Below, piece by piece: positions 1 through 8,159 of a stretch of 41,137 nucleotides of DNA. Both the position numbers and the translations under genes were made by a program. The stretch covers positions 1-41,137 of the forward strand of contig JAISWO010000014.1 in the NCBI GenBank assembly GCA_031271045.1, read 5' to 3'. Below the pieces are notes generated by a model that had not been told where the DNA came from, searched no databases, and was given only the letters and a program-made list of their open reading frames with translations. The DNA is from Tannerellaceae bacterium. Lineage in GTDB: Bacteria > Bacteroidota > Bacteroidia > Bacteroidales > Tannerellaceae. How positions within the stretch are numbered: position 1 is the stretch's first letter; each line of letters opens with the position of its first letter.

Positions 1-1
1 C

Positions 2-940
2 AAGGTGCAAAGCTCCCAGAGCGCCTTCTCCCTGGGATATATCACCGGCAATACGGGCAACAACGACTCCTACGGCTACTTCTCCGCCTTCGGCGACTTC
101 CAGTTTGCAAGCGGCGATACCACCTATATGTGCGGCGACAACGTTCTCCTACAGGGCGGCTATGCCATGGGCTACGAATGGTACTTCGGAGGGCAATTAG
201 TCGGCACCTCCTCCTCCTACGAAGCCACCGAAGAAGGCTGCTATACGTTGGTCATGAACCAGGACCCCAACATCGTGACCGCCTCCACCGTCGTACAGCG
301 GGTCAACGCCGGCGTCATCTCCCCCGCCAACCAGCTCCTTTGCAGCGCCACAGCAACGCCCGCTCTGCTTACCGTCACCGGCGCCGTTACCCCCACCGGC
401 ACCCAGTACCAGTGGCAAAGCAGCTCCACCGGCGCCGAAGGCTCGTGGACCAACATCGCCACCAACGCTACTTCGGCCTCCTACCAACCCCCGGCATTAC
501 CGACCGGCGCCACCATCATGTACTACCGCCGTGGCATGACATCCATCTACTGCGAATTGGCCTACACTCTCCCCACCGCCATCACCACAACCGCCGGCAC
601 TGTCACTCCCGCCTCCCAGATCCAATGCGAAAGCGATGCCACTCTCTTCACCCCCCTCACCCTTACACCCACGGCCGCCTTCCCCGGCGCATCCTACCAA
701 TGGCAAAAGAGCGACGACAACGGCGCCACCTGGGCCAATACCGGCTCTGGAACGATAACATACCAGCCATTGAAATACCTGTTGCCGCCAACCTCCCCCG
801 GACCGGCAACACTCACCAACGCCTACCGCTGCCTCGTGACGTCTAACGCCTGCACGGTTCCAACCGCCGCCGTCACCGTTTCGCTCTCACCCTGCATTGT
901 CCCCGCCAATCCCCACCTGCGCTCGCGCGCCGTCCCCTGA
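2..940 (+). CDS. Ig-like repeat surface/secreted protein, C-terminal part (5' end outside window)
   Basis: The reading frame is open from the window edge, so the true start lies upstream. The visible 312 or so residues are rich in Thr, Ser, Pro and Ala and contain about three Ig-like/PKD-like repeats, recognisable by YQWQ or YEWY strands and paired cysteines (for example YQWQSSSTG and YQWQKSDDNG, each roughly 90-100 residues apart). This is the usual make-up of large Bacteroidetes surface or secreted adhesins. The protein ends in SPCIVPANPHLRSRAVP, almost the same tail as the FG-GAP protein at 23272-25851. The tail may be a sorting or anchoring signal, but that is inference. No catalytic motif is seen. 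The specific role is unknown. Confidence 0.75.
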   Translation, partial: KVQSSQSAFSLGYITGNTGNNDSYGYFSAFGDFQFASGDTTYMCGDNVLLQGGYAMGYEWYFGGQLVGTSSSYEATEEGCYTLVMNQDPNIVTASTVVQRVNAGVISPANQLLCSATATPALLTVTGAVTPTGTQYQWQSSSTGAEGSWTNIATNATSASYQPPALPTGATIMYYRRGMTSIYCELAYTLPTAITTTAGTVTPASQIQCESDATLFTPLTLTPTAAFPGASYQWQKSDDNGATWANTGSGTITYQPLKYLLPPTSPGPATLTNAYRCLVTSNACTVPTAAVTVSLSPCIVPANPHLRSRAVP

Positions 941-975
941 TCTGCCGAACGGATGATATAAATAAAAAAAAGATG

Positions 976-983
976 TATCTTTG
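976..983 (+). promoter_or_regulatory. Probable Bacteroidetes -7 box (TATCTTTG) for rplY
   Basis: TATCTTTG fits the Bacteroidetes -7 consensus TAnnTTTG. It lies about 85 bases before the rplY start and after an A-rich stretch. No clear TTTG is seen at -33. Confidence 0.5.
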
Positions 984-1068
984 CAGCGCTTTTTTAAGCC
1001 CAACATCGTGTGATGGGAGATTAGGAAGCATAAAACTAATTTTGAGTAACACATTTAAAAGAAAGAAG

Positions 1069-1722
1069 ATGAAATTTTTCCAGTTAGAAGGAACACCAAG
1101 AGAAACCGCCGGAAAGAAAGCGGCAAAAAGTATTCGTAAAGAAAACGGTATCCCCGCTGTATTGTATGGCAGCGCACCGATAACCCTGCCCTACGGCGGC
1201 ACGTTGAATGCAGGCGAGAAAATCGTGGAAACAGGCGATAACAAAGGGATCATCGTCACGAGCCTGACGGTAACGAAAGACGCTGTCAGGCATCTGATTT
1301 ATACGCCGGAAGTATTTCTGGTGGATCTGACATTGAAAGGCGGCAAGCAGGTAAAAGCTCTCCTGAAAGATATACAGACGCAACCGGTAACCGATGAAAT
1401 CCTGCATATCGACTTTATCGAAATATATGACGATAAACCCATCCTTATCGAAGTGCCGGTTGTCCTCGAAGGACATTCCGAAGGAGTTAAGGCCGGGGGT
1501 AAGCTGAGCTTGGAAATGAGGAAACTGAAGGTAAAAGCCCTCTACAAAGACATTCCGGAAAAGCTGTCTGTCGACATCACCAATCTGGGACTGGGAAAGA
1601 CCATACAGGTCGGTTCCCTTCATTTCGACAACCTGGAATTAGCCAATGCAAAGAACGCTGTCGTATGTGCCGTTAAGCTGACGCGCGCCGCTCGTGGAGC
1701 CGCTGCTGCATCGGGTAAATAA
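1069..1722 (+). CDS. rplY: 50S ribosomal protein L25 (CTC-type, general stress family)
   Basis: This 217-residue protein is the long, CTC-like form of L25 typical of Bacteroidetes: an N-terminal 5S rRNA-binding beta-barrel (about 1-95) and a C-terminal all-beta domain (about 100-190). It opens with KFFQLEGTPRETAGKKAAK and contains RKENGIPAVLYG and HIDFIEI, all characteristic of the family. The ATG at 1069 was preferred over an upstream in-frame ATG at 973 because the family begins with this sequence and the upstream extension has no homologous look. It has its own promoter-like box and is followed by a hairpin-T-run terminator, with pth next. The same order, rplY then pth, is common in bacteria. 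Confidence 0.95.
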   Translation: MKFFQLEGTPRETAGKKAAKSIRKENGIPAVLYGSAPITLPYGGTLNAGEKIVETGDNKGIIVTSLTVTKDAVRHLIYTPEVFLVDLTLKGGKQVKALLKDIQTQPVTDEILHIDFIEIYDDKPILIEVPVVLEGHSEGVKAGGKLSLEMRKLKVKALYKDIPEKLSVDITNLGLGKTIQVGSLHFDNLELANAKNAVVCAVKLTRAARGAAAASGK

Positions 1723-1742
1723 TAGTCTTGTTTACTGCATAC

Positions 1743-1779
1743 AAGGGAAGAGCGTTCCGCGAATGTTCTTCCCTTTTTT
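1743..1779 (+). terminator. Rho-independent terminator after rplY
   Basis: AAGGGAAG pairs with CTTCCCTT across a GC-rich middle, and the right arm runs into six T residues. It lies 20 bases after the rplY stop and before the pth start. Confidence 0.75.
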
Positions 1780-1800
1780 ATATCTGTTTGAGAAGAAGAG

Positions 1801-2364
1801 ATGAAGTATTTAATAGTAGGATTGGGGAATTTCCCTCCCGAATATTGGGATACGCGGCATAATGTCGGTTTCCGAGTAGTGAACAGGCTTGCGGAGGAGG
1901 GTCAGGCGCTGTTCCGGCCGGCGCGTTATGGCGACATCGCCGGGTTGCGCATCAAAGGACAAGACTTGCAGCTGCTCAAGCCGACGACATTTATGAACCT
2001 CAGCGGCCTGGCCGTGCGCTACTGGCTTCAGAAGGAAAAGATCCCCGACGAGAACCTCTTAGTCGTAGTCGACGACATTGCCCTGCCTTTCGGCACGCTG
2101 AGACTGAAGCCCAAAGGCAGTCACGGCGGACATAACGGACTGCGGAGCATAGAAGAGACCTTAGGTACACAGGCATACGCCCGCTTGCGTTTCGGCGTGG
2201 GGAGCGACTTCGCCGCCGGGCGACAGATAGACCATGTGCTGGGACCGTTCGATCCTGAAGAGCTGGCGCTCATGCCCGGCAAGCTGGAAACGGCGACAGA
2301 GATGATCAGGAGCTTCTGCCTGGCCGGCGTACAGATCACGATGAACCAGTATAATAATAAATGA
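1801..2364 (+). CDS. pth: Peptidyl-tRNA hydrolase
   Basis: This 187-residue cytoplasmic enzyme releases peptides from prematurely dropped peptidyl-tRNA. The family signature is clear: GLGN (Asn10), TRHNVGF with the catalytic His20, FMNLSG (Asn66), [11 protein letters not shown] with the partner Asp92, and GGHNGLRSI (Asn112). The length is normal. The stop codon overlaps the next gene's start in an ATGA arrangement, so pth and the S4-domain gene are translationally coupled. Both act in translation quality control. Confidence 0.96.
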   Translation: MKYLIVGLGNFPPEYWDTRHNVGFRVVNRLAEEGQALFRPARYGDIAGLRIKGQDLQLLKPTTFMNLSGLAVRYWLQKEKIPDENLLVVVDDIALPFGTLRLKPKGSHGGHNGLRSIEETLGTQAYARLRFGVGSDFAAGRQIDHVLGPFDPEELALMPGKLETATEMIRSFCLAGVQITMNQYNNK

Positions 2365-2789
2365 ATGAAACACACATGAACGAAGTACGTATAGACAAAT
2401 GGATGTGGGCTACCCGTATATTCAAAACCCGCACCATAGCGGCTGAGGCCTGCAAGAAGAACCGCGTGATGATCGGCGGAACGAACGTAAAGCCTTCGCG
2501 GATGATCCGGACCGGCGAGGTGATACAGATACGCAAGCCGCCGGTCACTTACTCCTTCAAGGTGCTCGGTCTGACGGAACGTCGCATGAGCGCCAAGCTC
2601 GTTCCCGAATATATGGAAAACGTGACTCCCCCCGAGCAATACGAGATACTGGAGATGAACCGCATATCCGGCTTCGTCGACCGTGCCAGGGGATCGGGCC
2701 GGCCTACCAAGAAAGACCGCCGTGACCTGGAAGAGTTCAATGGTGCAGACGACTTCGAGTTCGACTTTGACTTTGATTCCGAAGACTGA
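2361..2789 (+). CDS. S4-domain RNA-binding protein, Hsp15 (HslR) type
   Basis: The protein has 142 residues if started at 2361, overlapping pth by four bases; an ATG at 2376 is also possible. Residues about 8-60 form an S4 RNA-binding domain ([17 protein letters not shown], then a conserved NRVMIGG and [10 protein letters not shown]), the pattern of the ribosome-associated heat-shock protein Hsp15. That protein recycles free 50S subunits carrying nascent chain. The C-terminus is strongly acidic (alternating Asp, Phe and Glu), which is common in Bacteroidetes members. Its coupling with pth suits a role in rescuing stalled translation. Confidence 0.88.
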   Translation: MNETHMNEVRIDKWMWATRIFKTRTIAAEACKKNRVMIGGTNVKPSRMIRTGEVIQIRKPPVTYSFKVLGLTERRMSAKLVPEYMENVTPPEQYEILEMNRISGFVDRARGSGRPTKKDRRDLEEFNGADDFEFDFDFDSED

Positions 2790-2793
2790 CGCT

Positions 2794-3171
2794 ATGATGA
2801 TCAAACAATTGCTTTGGGTAGGCTTAGGTGGCGGGCTGGGCAGCATACTGCGTTTCCTGGTCTCCGTTCTCACTGCTAAGCAGGGCTACGTGGGGGCCTT
2901 TCCCCTGGCGACCTTCTCGGTGAACCTGACGGGATGCCTGTTGATCGGGCTGCTGACGGGATACTCCTACCGCTACGGATGGTTAGACGCGGATATGAAG
3001 CTGCTGCTCATCACCGGGTTTTGCGGGGGCTATACGACCTTCTCTACTTTTTCGTTAGAAAACCTCCACTTGCTGGAGACTCATCAATACCTTCCTTTTG
3101 CTTTATACCTTTCGGGCAGCCTGCTCCTTGGCGCCGGCGCCGTAGCCCTGGGTCTTTTCCTGTCGAAGTGA
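2794..3171 (+). CDS. crcB: CrcB/Fluc fluoride channel
   Basis: This 125-residue protein has four hydrophobic segments and lies in the inner membrane, where a dimer exports fluoride. Family motifs are present: GGGLGSILRF near the start, FSVNLTGCLLIG (pore Asn) at about residue 43 and GFCGGYTTFSTFS at about residue 77, with the phenylalanines and threonine that line the fluoride path. The ATG at 2794 (a second ATG follows directly) was chosen over an in-frame start at 2683 because the latter would add a hydrophilic shadow of the S4 gene. It lies four bases after the S4 gene, so it is probably cotranscribed. No fluoride riboswitch is evident. Confidence 0.94.
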   Translation: MMIKQLLWVGLGGGLGSILRFLVSVLTAKQGYVGAFPLATFSVNLTGCLLIGLLTGYSYRYGWLDADMKLLLITGFCGGYTTFSTFSLENLHLLETHQYLPFALYLSGSLLLGAGAVALGLFLSK

Positions 3172-3189
3172 TAACCCCTGCAAAGAAGG

Positions 3190-3822
3190 TCAGGGGCGGT
3201 AACGTACGTCGGAGAAGCGGGCCGTTTCGAGCACATCCTCCTCGTGCGAGCAGACAAACAGGCCGATGTAACACGTATCGGGCAGGTCTATCTCTATTTC
3301 TCCGGTAGGGGTTTGCGCGTATGCGCCGGTGCCTGTCTTGATGAGGATCTTTCGGCCGGCGCGTTCGAGCGTAATGTGGTCGGCGCCAGGAGTGGGGGCA
3401 ACGACTTCCCGGGTTTCGCCTCCGGTTGCGTCGCGGTACTGGAGTGACGTAAGGCCATCGCCGTGGACGGCGACGTCGGCATAGCGTGATTCGCCTGCAA
3501 GCGTTTCGCGGATAATCAATCCCAGTTTACGGTGTGCATTGACACCTTCTCCTTCGAAAGCAATGCGGGCGGAGAGGCTGAAGTCGCCGCTCTCCTTTTT
3601 CCATACCATAAAGAACTCGTCGCTTTGCAGCCACATATTCGTGCCGGCTCCTGTGAGGGTATAGACTTGCGTAGCTTCATCATAGGTGAAACTGCCTTTC
3701 AACTTGGGGCTGCCTATGTCGCCTGCACCTTCAAACAGTTTCCCTTCCCCGGAGCAGGAGGTGATCATACACAACAGAGTGGCCATCATAGCGGCTTTCA
3801 TTACGGATACAATTGGTTTCAT
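3190..3822 (-). CDS. Lipoprotein with DUF1349-like (LamG-like jelly-roll) domain
   Basis: The protein has 210 residues. It starts with a signal peptide ending in MITSC, a lipobox, so it should be a lipoprotein. The rest looks like an all-beta concanavalin/LamG-like fold of the DUF1349 type: MWLQSDEFFMVWKKESGDFSLSARI followed by RKLGLIIRE and a late CYIGLFVCSHEED. Such domains often sit on carbohydrate-active proteins in Bacteroidetes and may bind sugar. It is the last gene of the minus-strand locus and is separated from the NTF2-like lipoprotein by a strong stem-loop, so its expression may differ from that of the genes above it. Function is inferred only from fold resemblance. Confidence 0.7.
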   Translation of the reverse strand: MKPIVSVMKAAMMATLLCMITSCSGEGKLFEGAGDIGSPKLKGSFTYDEATQVYTLTGAGTNMWLQSDEFFMVWKKESGDFSLSARIAFEGEGVNAHRKLGLIIRETLAGESRYADVAVHGDGLTSLQYRDATGGETREVVAPTPGADHITLERAGRKILIKTGTGAYAQTPTGEIEIDLPDTCYIGLFVCSHEEDVLETARFSDVRYRP

Positions 3823-3864
3823 ACGTTTTCTGTATTTAGGGTTTAAATGTTTGCGCCATCGTCA

Positions 3865-3899
3865 CTACGGGCTGTGCTGATCGCCAGCACAGCCCGTAG
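3865..3899 (-). terminator. Strong 15-bp stem-loop between two lipoprotein genes
   Basis: CTACGGGCTGTGCTG at 3865-3879 is perfectly matched by its reverse complement at 3885-3899, leaving a five-base loop. On the minus strand it follows the stop of the NTF2-like gene. There is no T-run after it, so it could be a weak or factor-dependent terminator or an mRNA-end-stabilising hairpin. Confidence 0.55.
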
Positions 3900-3911
3900 C
3901 ATAGGATGGGG

Positions 3912-4349
3912 TTATTTATAAGCCTGGCGGGCAAGTAGTTTCCACTTGCCTTGCTGCAACTGCCAGATCAGGACGTTGCCTATGCGCAGGTTGCCGGGAT
4001 TGCCCTGGCTGATGGTACCGGCGGTGAAGACGTGGCGGACGATGGCCGTTTCGCCAACTACTTTGATCGTCTGGTCCGTTAGCTGGATCTGCACATAGTC
4101 CAAGGGTTCACCGCTGATGATTTCGGCGATGAACTCATCCTTGTTCTGTACCTTGCCGCTCGAGTGACCGTATACCAGCTCGTCGGCAGCGATACGGCCG
4201 AGGATCTCGGCGTCGGCCTCTTCGATGCCTTTCATTAGCAGGGCGACGGCCTGGGTTACATCCTCTTCCGCAGAAGAGGATGTGGACTGTGTCTGATTGC
4301 AACTGCACATAATGGAGATGATGAATAAGGAAATCAGTATTCGTTTCAT
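3912..4349 (-). CDS. Small lipoprotein with NTF2-like (DUF4440/SnoaL-type) domain
   Basis: The protein has 145 residues with a signal peptide and lipobox (IMCSC). The mature part has the cone-shaped NTF2-like pattern: an N-terminal helix (VTQAVALLMKGIEEADAEIL), a middle YGHSSGKVQNKDEFI and a final strand with WKLLARQ. Such domains bind small ligands or act as simple enzymes or accessory proteins. The start codon overlaps the stop of the BASS transporter gene by four bases, so the two are translationally coupled. A role linked to the transporter's substrate is plausible but unproven. Confidence 0.78.
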   Translation of the reverse strand: MKRILISLFIISIMCSCNQTQSTSSSAEEDVTQAVALLMKGIEEADAEILGRIAADELVYGHSSGKVQNKDEFIAEIISGEPLDYVQIQLTDQTIKVVGETAIVRHVFTAGTISQGNPGNLRIGNVLIWQLQQGKWKLLARQAYK

Positions 4350-5665
4350 GACAGTGATTCGTTAGAAGGGGTTGCTGTTGCCCGGAGGCGGTCTTCTTCC
4401 GGCAGTTTGCGGCGCCACCAACTGGCCAGCACCGATCCGGTAATGTTCATCAGCGGTCCGAAGACGGCGGGCGCCAGTCCTACCGTGGCGATCTTGCCCA
4501 TCTGCATAGCCAGTCCGGAGGCCAGTCCGCCGTTCTGCATACCAACTTCCAGGGCAATGGTCCGACGGTCTTTCTCCGGCAACCTGAACAGCCAGGCGGC
4601 TGTATAGCCCAAGGCATAACCGGCCGAGTTGTGCAGCAAACTGGTGATCAGCAGCAATGCGCCTACGCTCAGCAGGCTGTCGCGTCCGGCCCCGGTGATG
4701 ATGGTGATGATAAGGGCGATCCCTGCCATCGAGAGGAAGGAAAGCACCTGTTCGATCACCTTCCGGTCTCCTTTCAATATCTTCCGCAGGATGAGGGAGA
4801 ATACGATTGGCCCGATGAAGAACCAGCACATCGACAGGAGGAGGGAGTGGAGGAATCCTCCCAGCCCGCTTCCCTTGGATACCATATCGACCACGCTCGT
4901 CAGGGCAAGGATCGCAAAGTAAGCGCTCATCTGGATGATCTTCGCCCTGACCGTTTCCTTGCCGGAGTAGAAGAGGTTGAAGATAAAGCCGGCAACGATG
5001 GGGAGGATGATCATGTTCAGTATGTCGAGCATCATATTCCATACGTTCACTTCGATGAACTGCCCGGCCAGTTGTTTCATCAGCAACGGCGTCATGATGG
5101 GGGACAGTAGCGTGGCGATGGAGCCGATCGTCACCGAAAGGGGCAGGTTGGCATGCGCAATATACGACATCACATTCGAGGCCAGTCCGCTGGGTACACA
5201 CCCTATCAGGATGATGCCCGCTGCTATCTCCGGCGGGAAATGGAAGATGCGCGATATGGAGAAGGCGATAAAGGGCATGATCATGAACTGTGCGGCTACG
5301 CCGATGATCACGCTCTTGGGCATCTTCACCACGCCGGTAAAGTCCTTCAGGCTCATCTGCGAACCCATGCCGAACATGATGATCTGAAGCAGAGGCACAA
5401 TCAGTATGCTGAGCTTGAAGCTGCCCACCGCAGTGAAGTACTGCGGGTAAAACATCGAGGCGGCCACGGCGGTGAATATCCATATCGTGTAGGAGAATCC
5501 TTTGGTGGCTTCCCATCCCCTGACGCCAATGGCCAGCAGCATGAAACAGGCAACGACAAAGGGCCCTGCCTGCCCGATCCTCCCGCTCAGTATCATAGCT
5601 AAGGATACAACGAGCAGGAGAAGCGAGCATGCGGATAACGCTTTGTAGATACGATTCGTTCTCAT
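4346..5665 (-). CDS. BASS-family (bile acid:sodium symporter-like) inner-membrane transporter
   Basis: The protein has 439 residues and about ten hydrophobic segments. The BASS/SBF hallmark is visible: GMGSQMSLKDF after the second or third helix, then IILIGCVPSGLASNVMSYIAHANLPLSVTIG, in which the crossover helix and CPSG-like motif bind sodium and substrate. The C-terminal part has ALEVGMQNGGLASGLA, the second half of the inverted repeat. Known BASS members carry organic anions such as bile acids, pyruvate and pantoate. It follows the enolase-superfamily gene by 11 bases. In this context import of a sugar-acid breakdown product (an organic acid) is a reasonable inference. The sequence is longer than the typical 300-330 residues because of extra helices at the start. 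Confidence 0.88.
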   Translation of the reverse strand: MRTNRIYKALSACSLLLLVVSLAMILSGRIGQAGPFVVACFMLLAIGVRGWEATKGFSYTIWIFTAVAASMFYPQYFTAVGSFKLSILIVPLLQIIMFGMGSQMSLKDFTGVVKMPKSVIIGVAAQFMIMPFIAFSISRIFHFPPEIAAGIILIGCVPSGLASNVMSYIAHANLPLSVTIGSIATLLSPIMTPLLMKQLAGQFIEVNVWNMMLDILNMIILPIVAGFIFNLFYSGKETVRAKIIQMSAYFAILALTSVVDMVSKGSGLGGFLHSLLLSMCWFFIGPIVFSLILRKILKGDRKVIEQVLSFLSMAGIALIITIITGAGRDSLLSVGALLLITSLLHNSAGYALGYTAAWLFRLPEKDRRTIALEVGMQNGGLASGLAMQMGKIATVGLAPAVFGPLMNITGSVLASWWRRKLPEEDRLRATATPSNESLS

Positions 5666-5676
5666 GGATTACCGGG

Positions 5677-7161
5677 TTAACTCCATAGTCTGTCGTGCGA
5701 ACGCTTGTCGTCCCACTGGGGGGTAGGTTCGAAATAAGTCTTGTCTCTGGGGTTGAGATGCTGCTTGACGACCTCGTCGTTCAGTTCGATGCCCAGCCCC
5801 GGCGAATCCAGGGGTACGTTGGCAAAGCCTTTCTCGATCATGGGCTGCTTGCCGGTCATCTTCACTAAGCTTTCCCACCAGGGGCTGTCGACGCTGTGGT
5901 GTTCGAGGGACAGGAAGTTCTGCGTAGCTGCGGCGCAGTGTACGTTGGCCATGAAGCAGACCGGTGTACCGGCCATGTGCATGGCCATAGCGACGCCGTG
6001 CTCTTCGGCATAGTCGCCGATCCGTTTGGTTTCGAGCAGTCCGCCTGAGCTGGCCAGGTCGGGATGGATGATGTCTACGGCATGAGCGTCGATCAGGGGT
6101 TTGAAGCCGTCCTTGAGGCCGTAGATGTCTTCGCCGGTGCAGGTAGGCGTTTCGAGAGCGTCGGATATGGTACGCCAGTCATCGGTGCGGTACCAGGGTA
6201 TCATGTCTTCGAGCCAGGCGAGGCGGTATTTCTCCATGGCGCGTCCGAAGCGGATGGAGTTGTTGAGGTCGAAGTGTCCGAAGTGATCGGAGCAGAGGGG
6301 TACTTCGTATCCTACGGCATTGCGTACGGATTCGACGTAAGAGGCGAGGCTTTCGAGGGCCTTGTCGGTGATCTGTACCTGCGTGAAGGGATGTTCGGTA
6401 TTGCCGTATCCCATATAGGTGCGCAGGTCGTACTGTCCGCGAACGCCTCCCCAGAACTTATTGTTGACGATGGAGTTCTCCTGGTCGGCGGCCAGGTGTA
6501 TGCCCAGGTCCATCTTGAGCCAGGTGAAGCCTTGTTCGACCATGCGTTTCTTCACCACTTCGGCGAAGCGTTCGGGCGTCCGGGCGTCGGGTGTATCGGC
6601 ATAGAGGCGTACTTTGTCGCGATAGCGTCCGCCCAGGAGTTGCCATGCCGGCACGCCGTAGGCTTTTCCGCAGAGGTCCCACAGGGCCATTTCAACGGCG
6701 CAGACGCCTCCTGCCTGGCGGGCATGGTAGCCGAACTGGCGGATGATCTTGAAGATCATTTCCACGTTGCAGGGGTTTTGCCCCAGGATGCGGCTTTTGA
6801 GTATCAGTGCGTAGCGTTCGTCGGCTCCGTCGCGCACTTCGCCCAGGCCGTAGATGCCCTGGTTGGTGTCGATTCGTATGATTGGCGTCCGTCCGACGTT
6901 CTGTACGACGGCGTAGCGCATATCGGTAATCTTCAGTTCCGACGGGGCCGAGGCGCGGCTCACCTGCTGGGTGGTCTGTGCGATGGTGTCTTCGATGGAT
7001 GCGTGCATCAGTCCTCCGAGCGTAATGCCGCCCAGGGCTGCTTTCTTGAGGAAGCTTCTGCGGCTGTTATCGGAGGAGGTTTGTTCCATTCCGGCTTGCA
7101 GAGCGTCGGCTTGTTCTCTTTTCTTTTCTTGTTCGATGATTTGTTTTAATACAGTTTTCAT
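5677..7161 (-). CDS. Exported enolase-superfamily (mandelate racemase/muconate lactonising type) dehydratase
   Basis: The protein has 494 residues. A twin-arginine-like signal (SRRSFLKKAALGG, residues 33-45) lies behind an unusual 30-residue hydrophilic extension, so export is likely. The catalytic domain follows from about 75. It has the capping domain (GIYGLGEVRDG), KMD at 216-218, metal ligands Asp292, Glu318 (WLED) and Glu344 (TGED), and the Asp368-His395 dyad (HPD and MHMAG). This pattern fits acid-sugar dehydratases such as galactonate- or gluconate-type enzymes, which turn aldonic acids into 2-keto-3-deoxy acids. The exact substrate is not readable. It lies between the RraA-like gene and the BASS transporter in a tight minus-strand run. 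Confidence 0.88.
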   Translation of the reverse strand: MKTVLKQIIEQEKKREQADALQAGMEQTSSDNSRRSFLKKAALGGITLGGLMHASIEDTIAQTTQQVSRASAPSELKITDMRYAVVQNVGRTPIIRIDTNQGIYGLGEVRDGADERYALILKSRILGQNPCNVEMIFKIIRQFGYHARQAGGVCAVEMALWDLCGKAYGVPAWQLLGGRYRDKVRLYADTPDARTPERFAEVVKKRMVEQGFTWLKMDLGIHLAADQENSIVNNKFWGGVRGQYDLRTYMGYGNTEHPFTQVQITDKALESLASYVESVRNAVGYEVPLCSDHFGHFDLNNSIRFGRAMEKYRLAWLEDMIPWYRTDDWRTISDALETPTCTGEDIYGLKDGFKPLIDAHAVDIIHPDLASSGGLLETKRIGDYAEEHGVAMAMHMAGTPVCFMANVHCAAATQNFLSLEHHSVDSPWWESLVKMTGKQPMIEKGFANVPLDSPGLGIELNDEVVKQHLNPRDKTYFEPTPQWDDKRSHDRLWS

Positions 7162-7185
7162 AATAGGGATTATTTAGATGTGAAA

Positions 7186-8118
7186 CTACCAGTTGCGGTC
7201 TTTGAGGTAATTGTCCAGCTCCTGCTTTGTCATGGGCAGTTGGCCGGGATAGTTGTTTATCCAGTTGAGGAAGTCTTGTTTGATGGCGTCCGACCAGCGG
7301 CTGTCGATTTCGCCGGGTTTGTATTTGCCTTCCCTGAGGCGGAGGTGGCCGAACTCGTCGCGCAGGGCGGTGAATTCGGACGAGATGACGACTTCTTCGA
7401 TCAGGTGGGCGGGGATGAAGAGTACGCCGTACTTACCGGCCAGCACTACGTCGCCGGGCAGGACTATGGCCCGGCCTACGCGGATGGGGGCATTGATGGA
7501 GGTGAGTGACATTTGCATGATGTAGGAGGGGTCGGAGCCTTTGACCCAGGCGTTGAAGCCGTCGATTTCGCTCAGTCCTTCTTCGTCGCGTACGGATCCG
7601 TAGAAGACGACGCCGCGGTGGGATTTGCCGTAGATGGAGTTGCCCAGGTTGTCGCCGATGAGGGTGCCGTCGACGATTTTGCCGTAGGCGTCGGCTACGT
7701 AGACGTCGCCTTCAACCAGGACGTCGATGGGCCAGGAGTTGGTGCCTCCCTGGGGGGCGCGTTTCTCGCGTGCGCCCTGTTCGCGGATGTACTTTTCGAG
7801 GTCGGGGCGGAGGGGCATGTACTGTGCGGTGACGGCCCTTCCGGTCATCTTGAGGTCGGGGTGGATGATGTGCCAGTCGCCTTCGTACTGGTTCTGGTAG
7901 CCTTTGTTGCGGAGGACGCCCCAGGCGTCTTCGAGGCCGAGTCCTTTGGCTCGTTCGAGGAGGTTGTCGGATACTTTGGGTCGTCCGTCGGGGAAGCGTT
8001 CTCCTTTCCAGTCGGGGGTGATCGCCTTGATGTATTCCGGCGACGAGCCTACATTCTGGGCTCCTGAGGGGAGGATGGCGAATGTGAGGAGGGTGAGTAA
8101 TAATACTGTCTTTTTCAT
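7186..8118 (-). CDS. Exported RraA-family protein (possible 4-hydroxy-2-oxo-acid aldolase)
   Basis: The protein has 310 residues from the ATG at 8118, preferred over an upstream ATG at 8151 because it places a clean Sec signal peptide (KKTVLLLTLLTFAILPSGA) at the N-terminus. The core contains GDNLGNSIYGKSHRGVV followed by FYGSVRD, matching the RraA/HMG-CHA aldolase signature with the glycine-rich stretch and the Arg-Asp pair that binds metal and substrate. Classical RraA is about 160 residues and cytoplasmic; here there are N- and C-terminal extensions and a signal peptide. Family members either bind RNase E or cleave 4-hydroxy-4-methyl-2-oxoglutarate-like acids. Given neighbours that make 2-keto acids, aldolase activity is the better guess. 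Confidence 0.8.
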   Translation of the reverse strand: MKKTVLLLTLLTFAILPSGAQNVGSSPEYIKAITPDWKGERFPDGRPKVSDNLLERAKGLGLEDAWGVLRNKGYQNQYEGDWHIIHPDLKMTGRAVTAQYMPLRPDLEKYIREQGAREKRAPQGGTNSWPIDVLVEGDVYVADAYGKIVDGTLIGDNLGNSIYGKSHRGVVFYGSVRDEEGLSEIDGFNAWVKGSDPSYIMQMSLTSINAPIRVGRAIVLPGDVVLAGKYGVLFIPAHLIEEVVISSEFTALRDEFGHLRLREGKYKPGEIDSRWSDAIKQDFLNWINNYPGQLPMTKQELDNYLKDRNW

Positions 8119-8159
8119 GGATATATGTGTGTTATGAGTTGTGTTAGCCATTTACTTTG

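Noticed and set aside
130..846. 238-residue ORF in another frame over the first gene
   Set aside because: Arg/His-rich translation typical of a shifted frame; the overlapping frame encodes clear Ig-like repeats.
3175..3196. Short hairpin after crcB as a terminator
   Set aside because: Only a six-base stem, no T-run, and it overlaps the stop of the convergent lipoprotein gene; too weak to list.
6064..7149. 361-residue plus-strand ORF opposite the enolase-superfamily gene
   Set aside because: An antisense shadow of a gene with full catalytic motifs.
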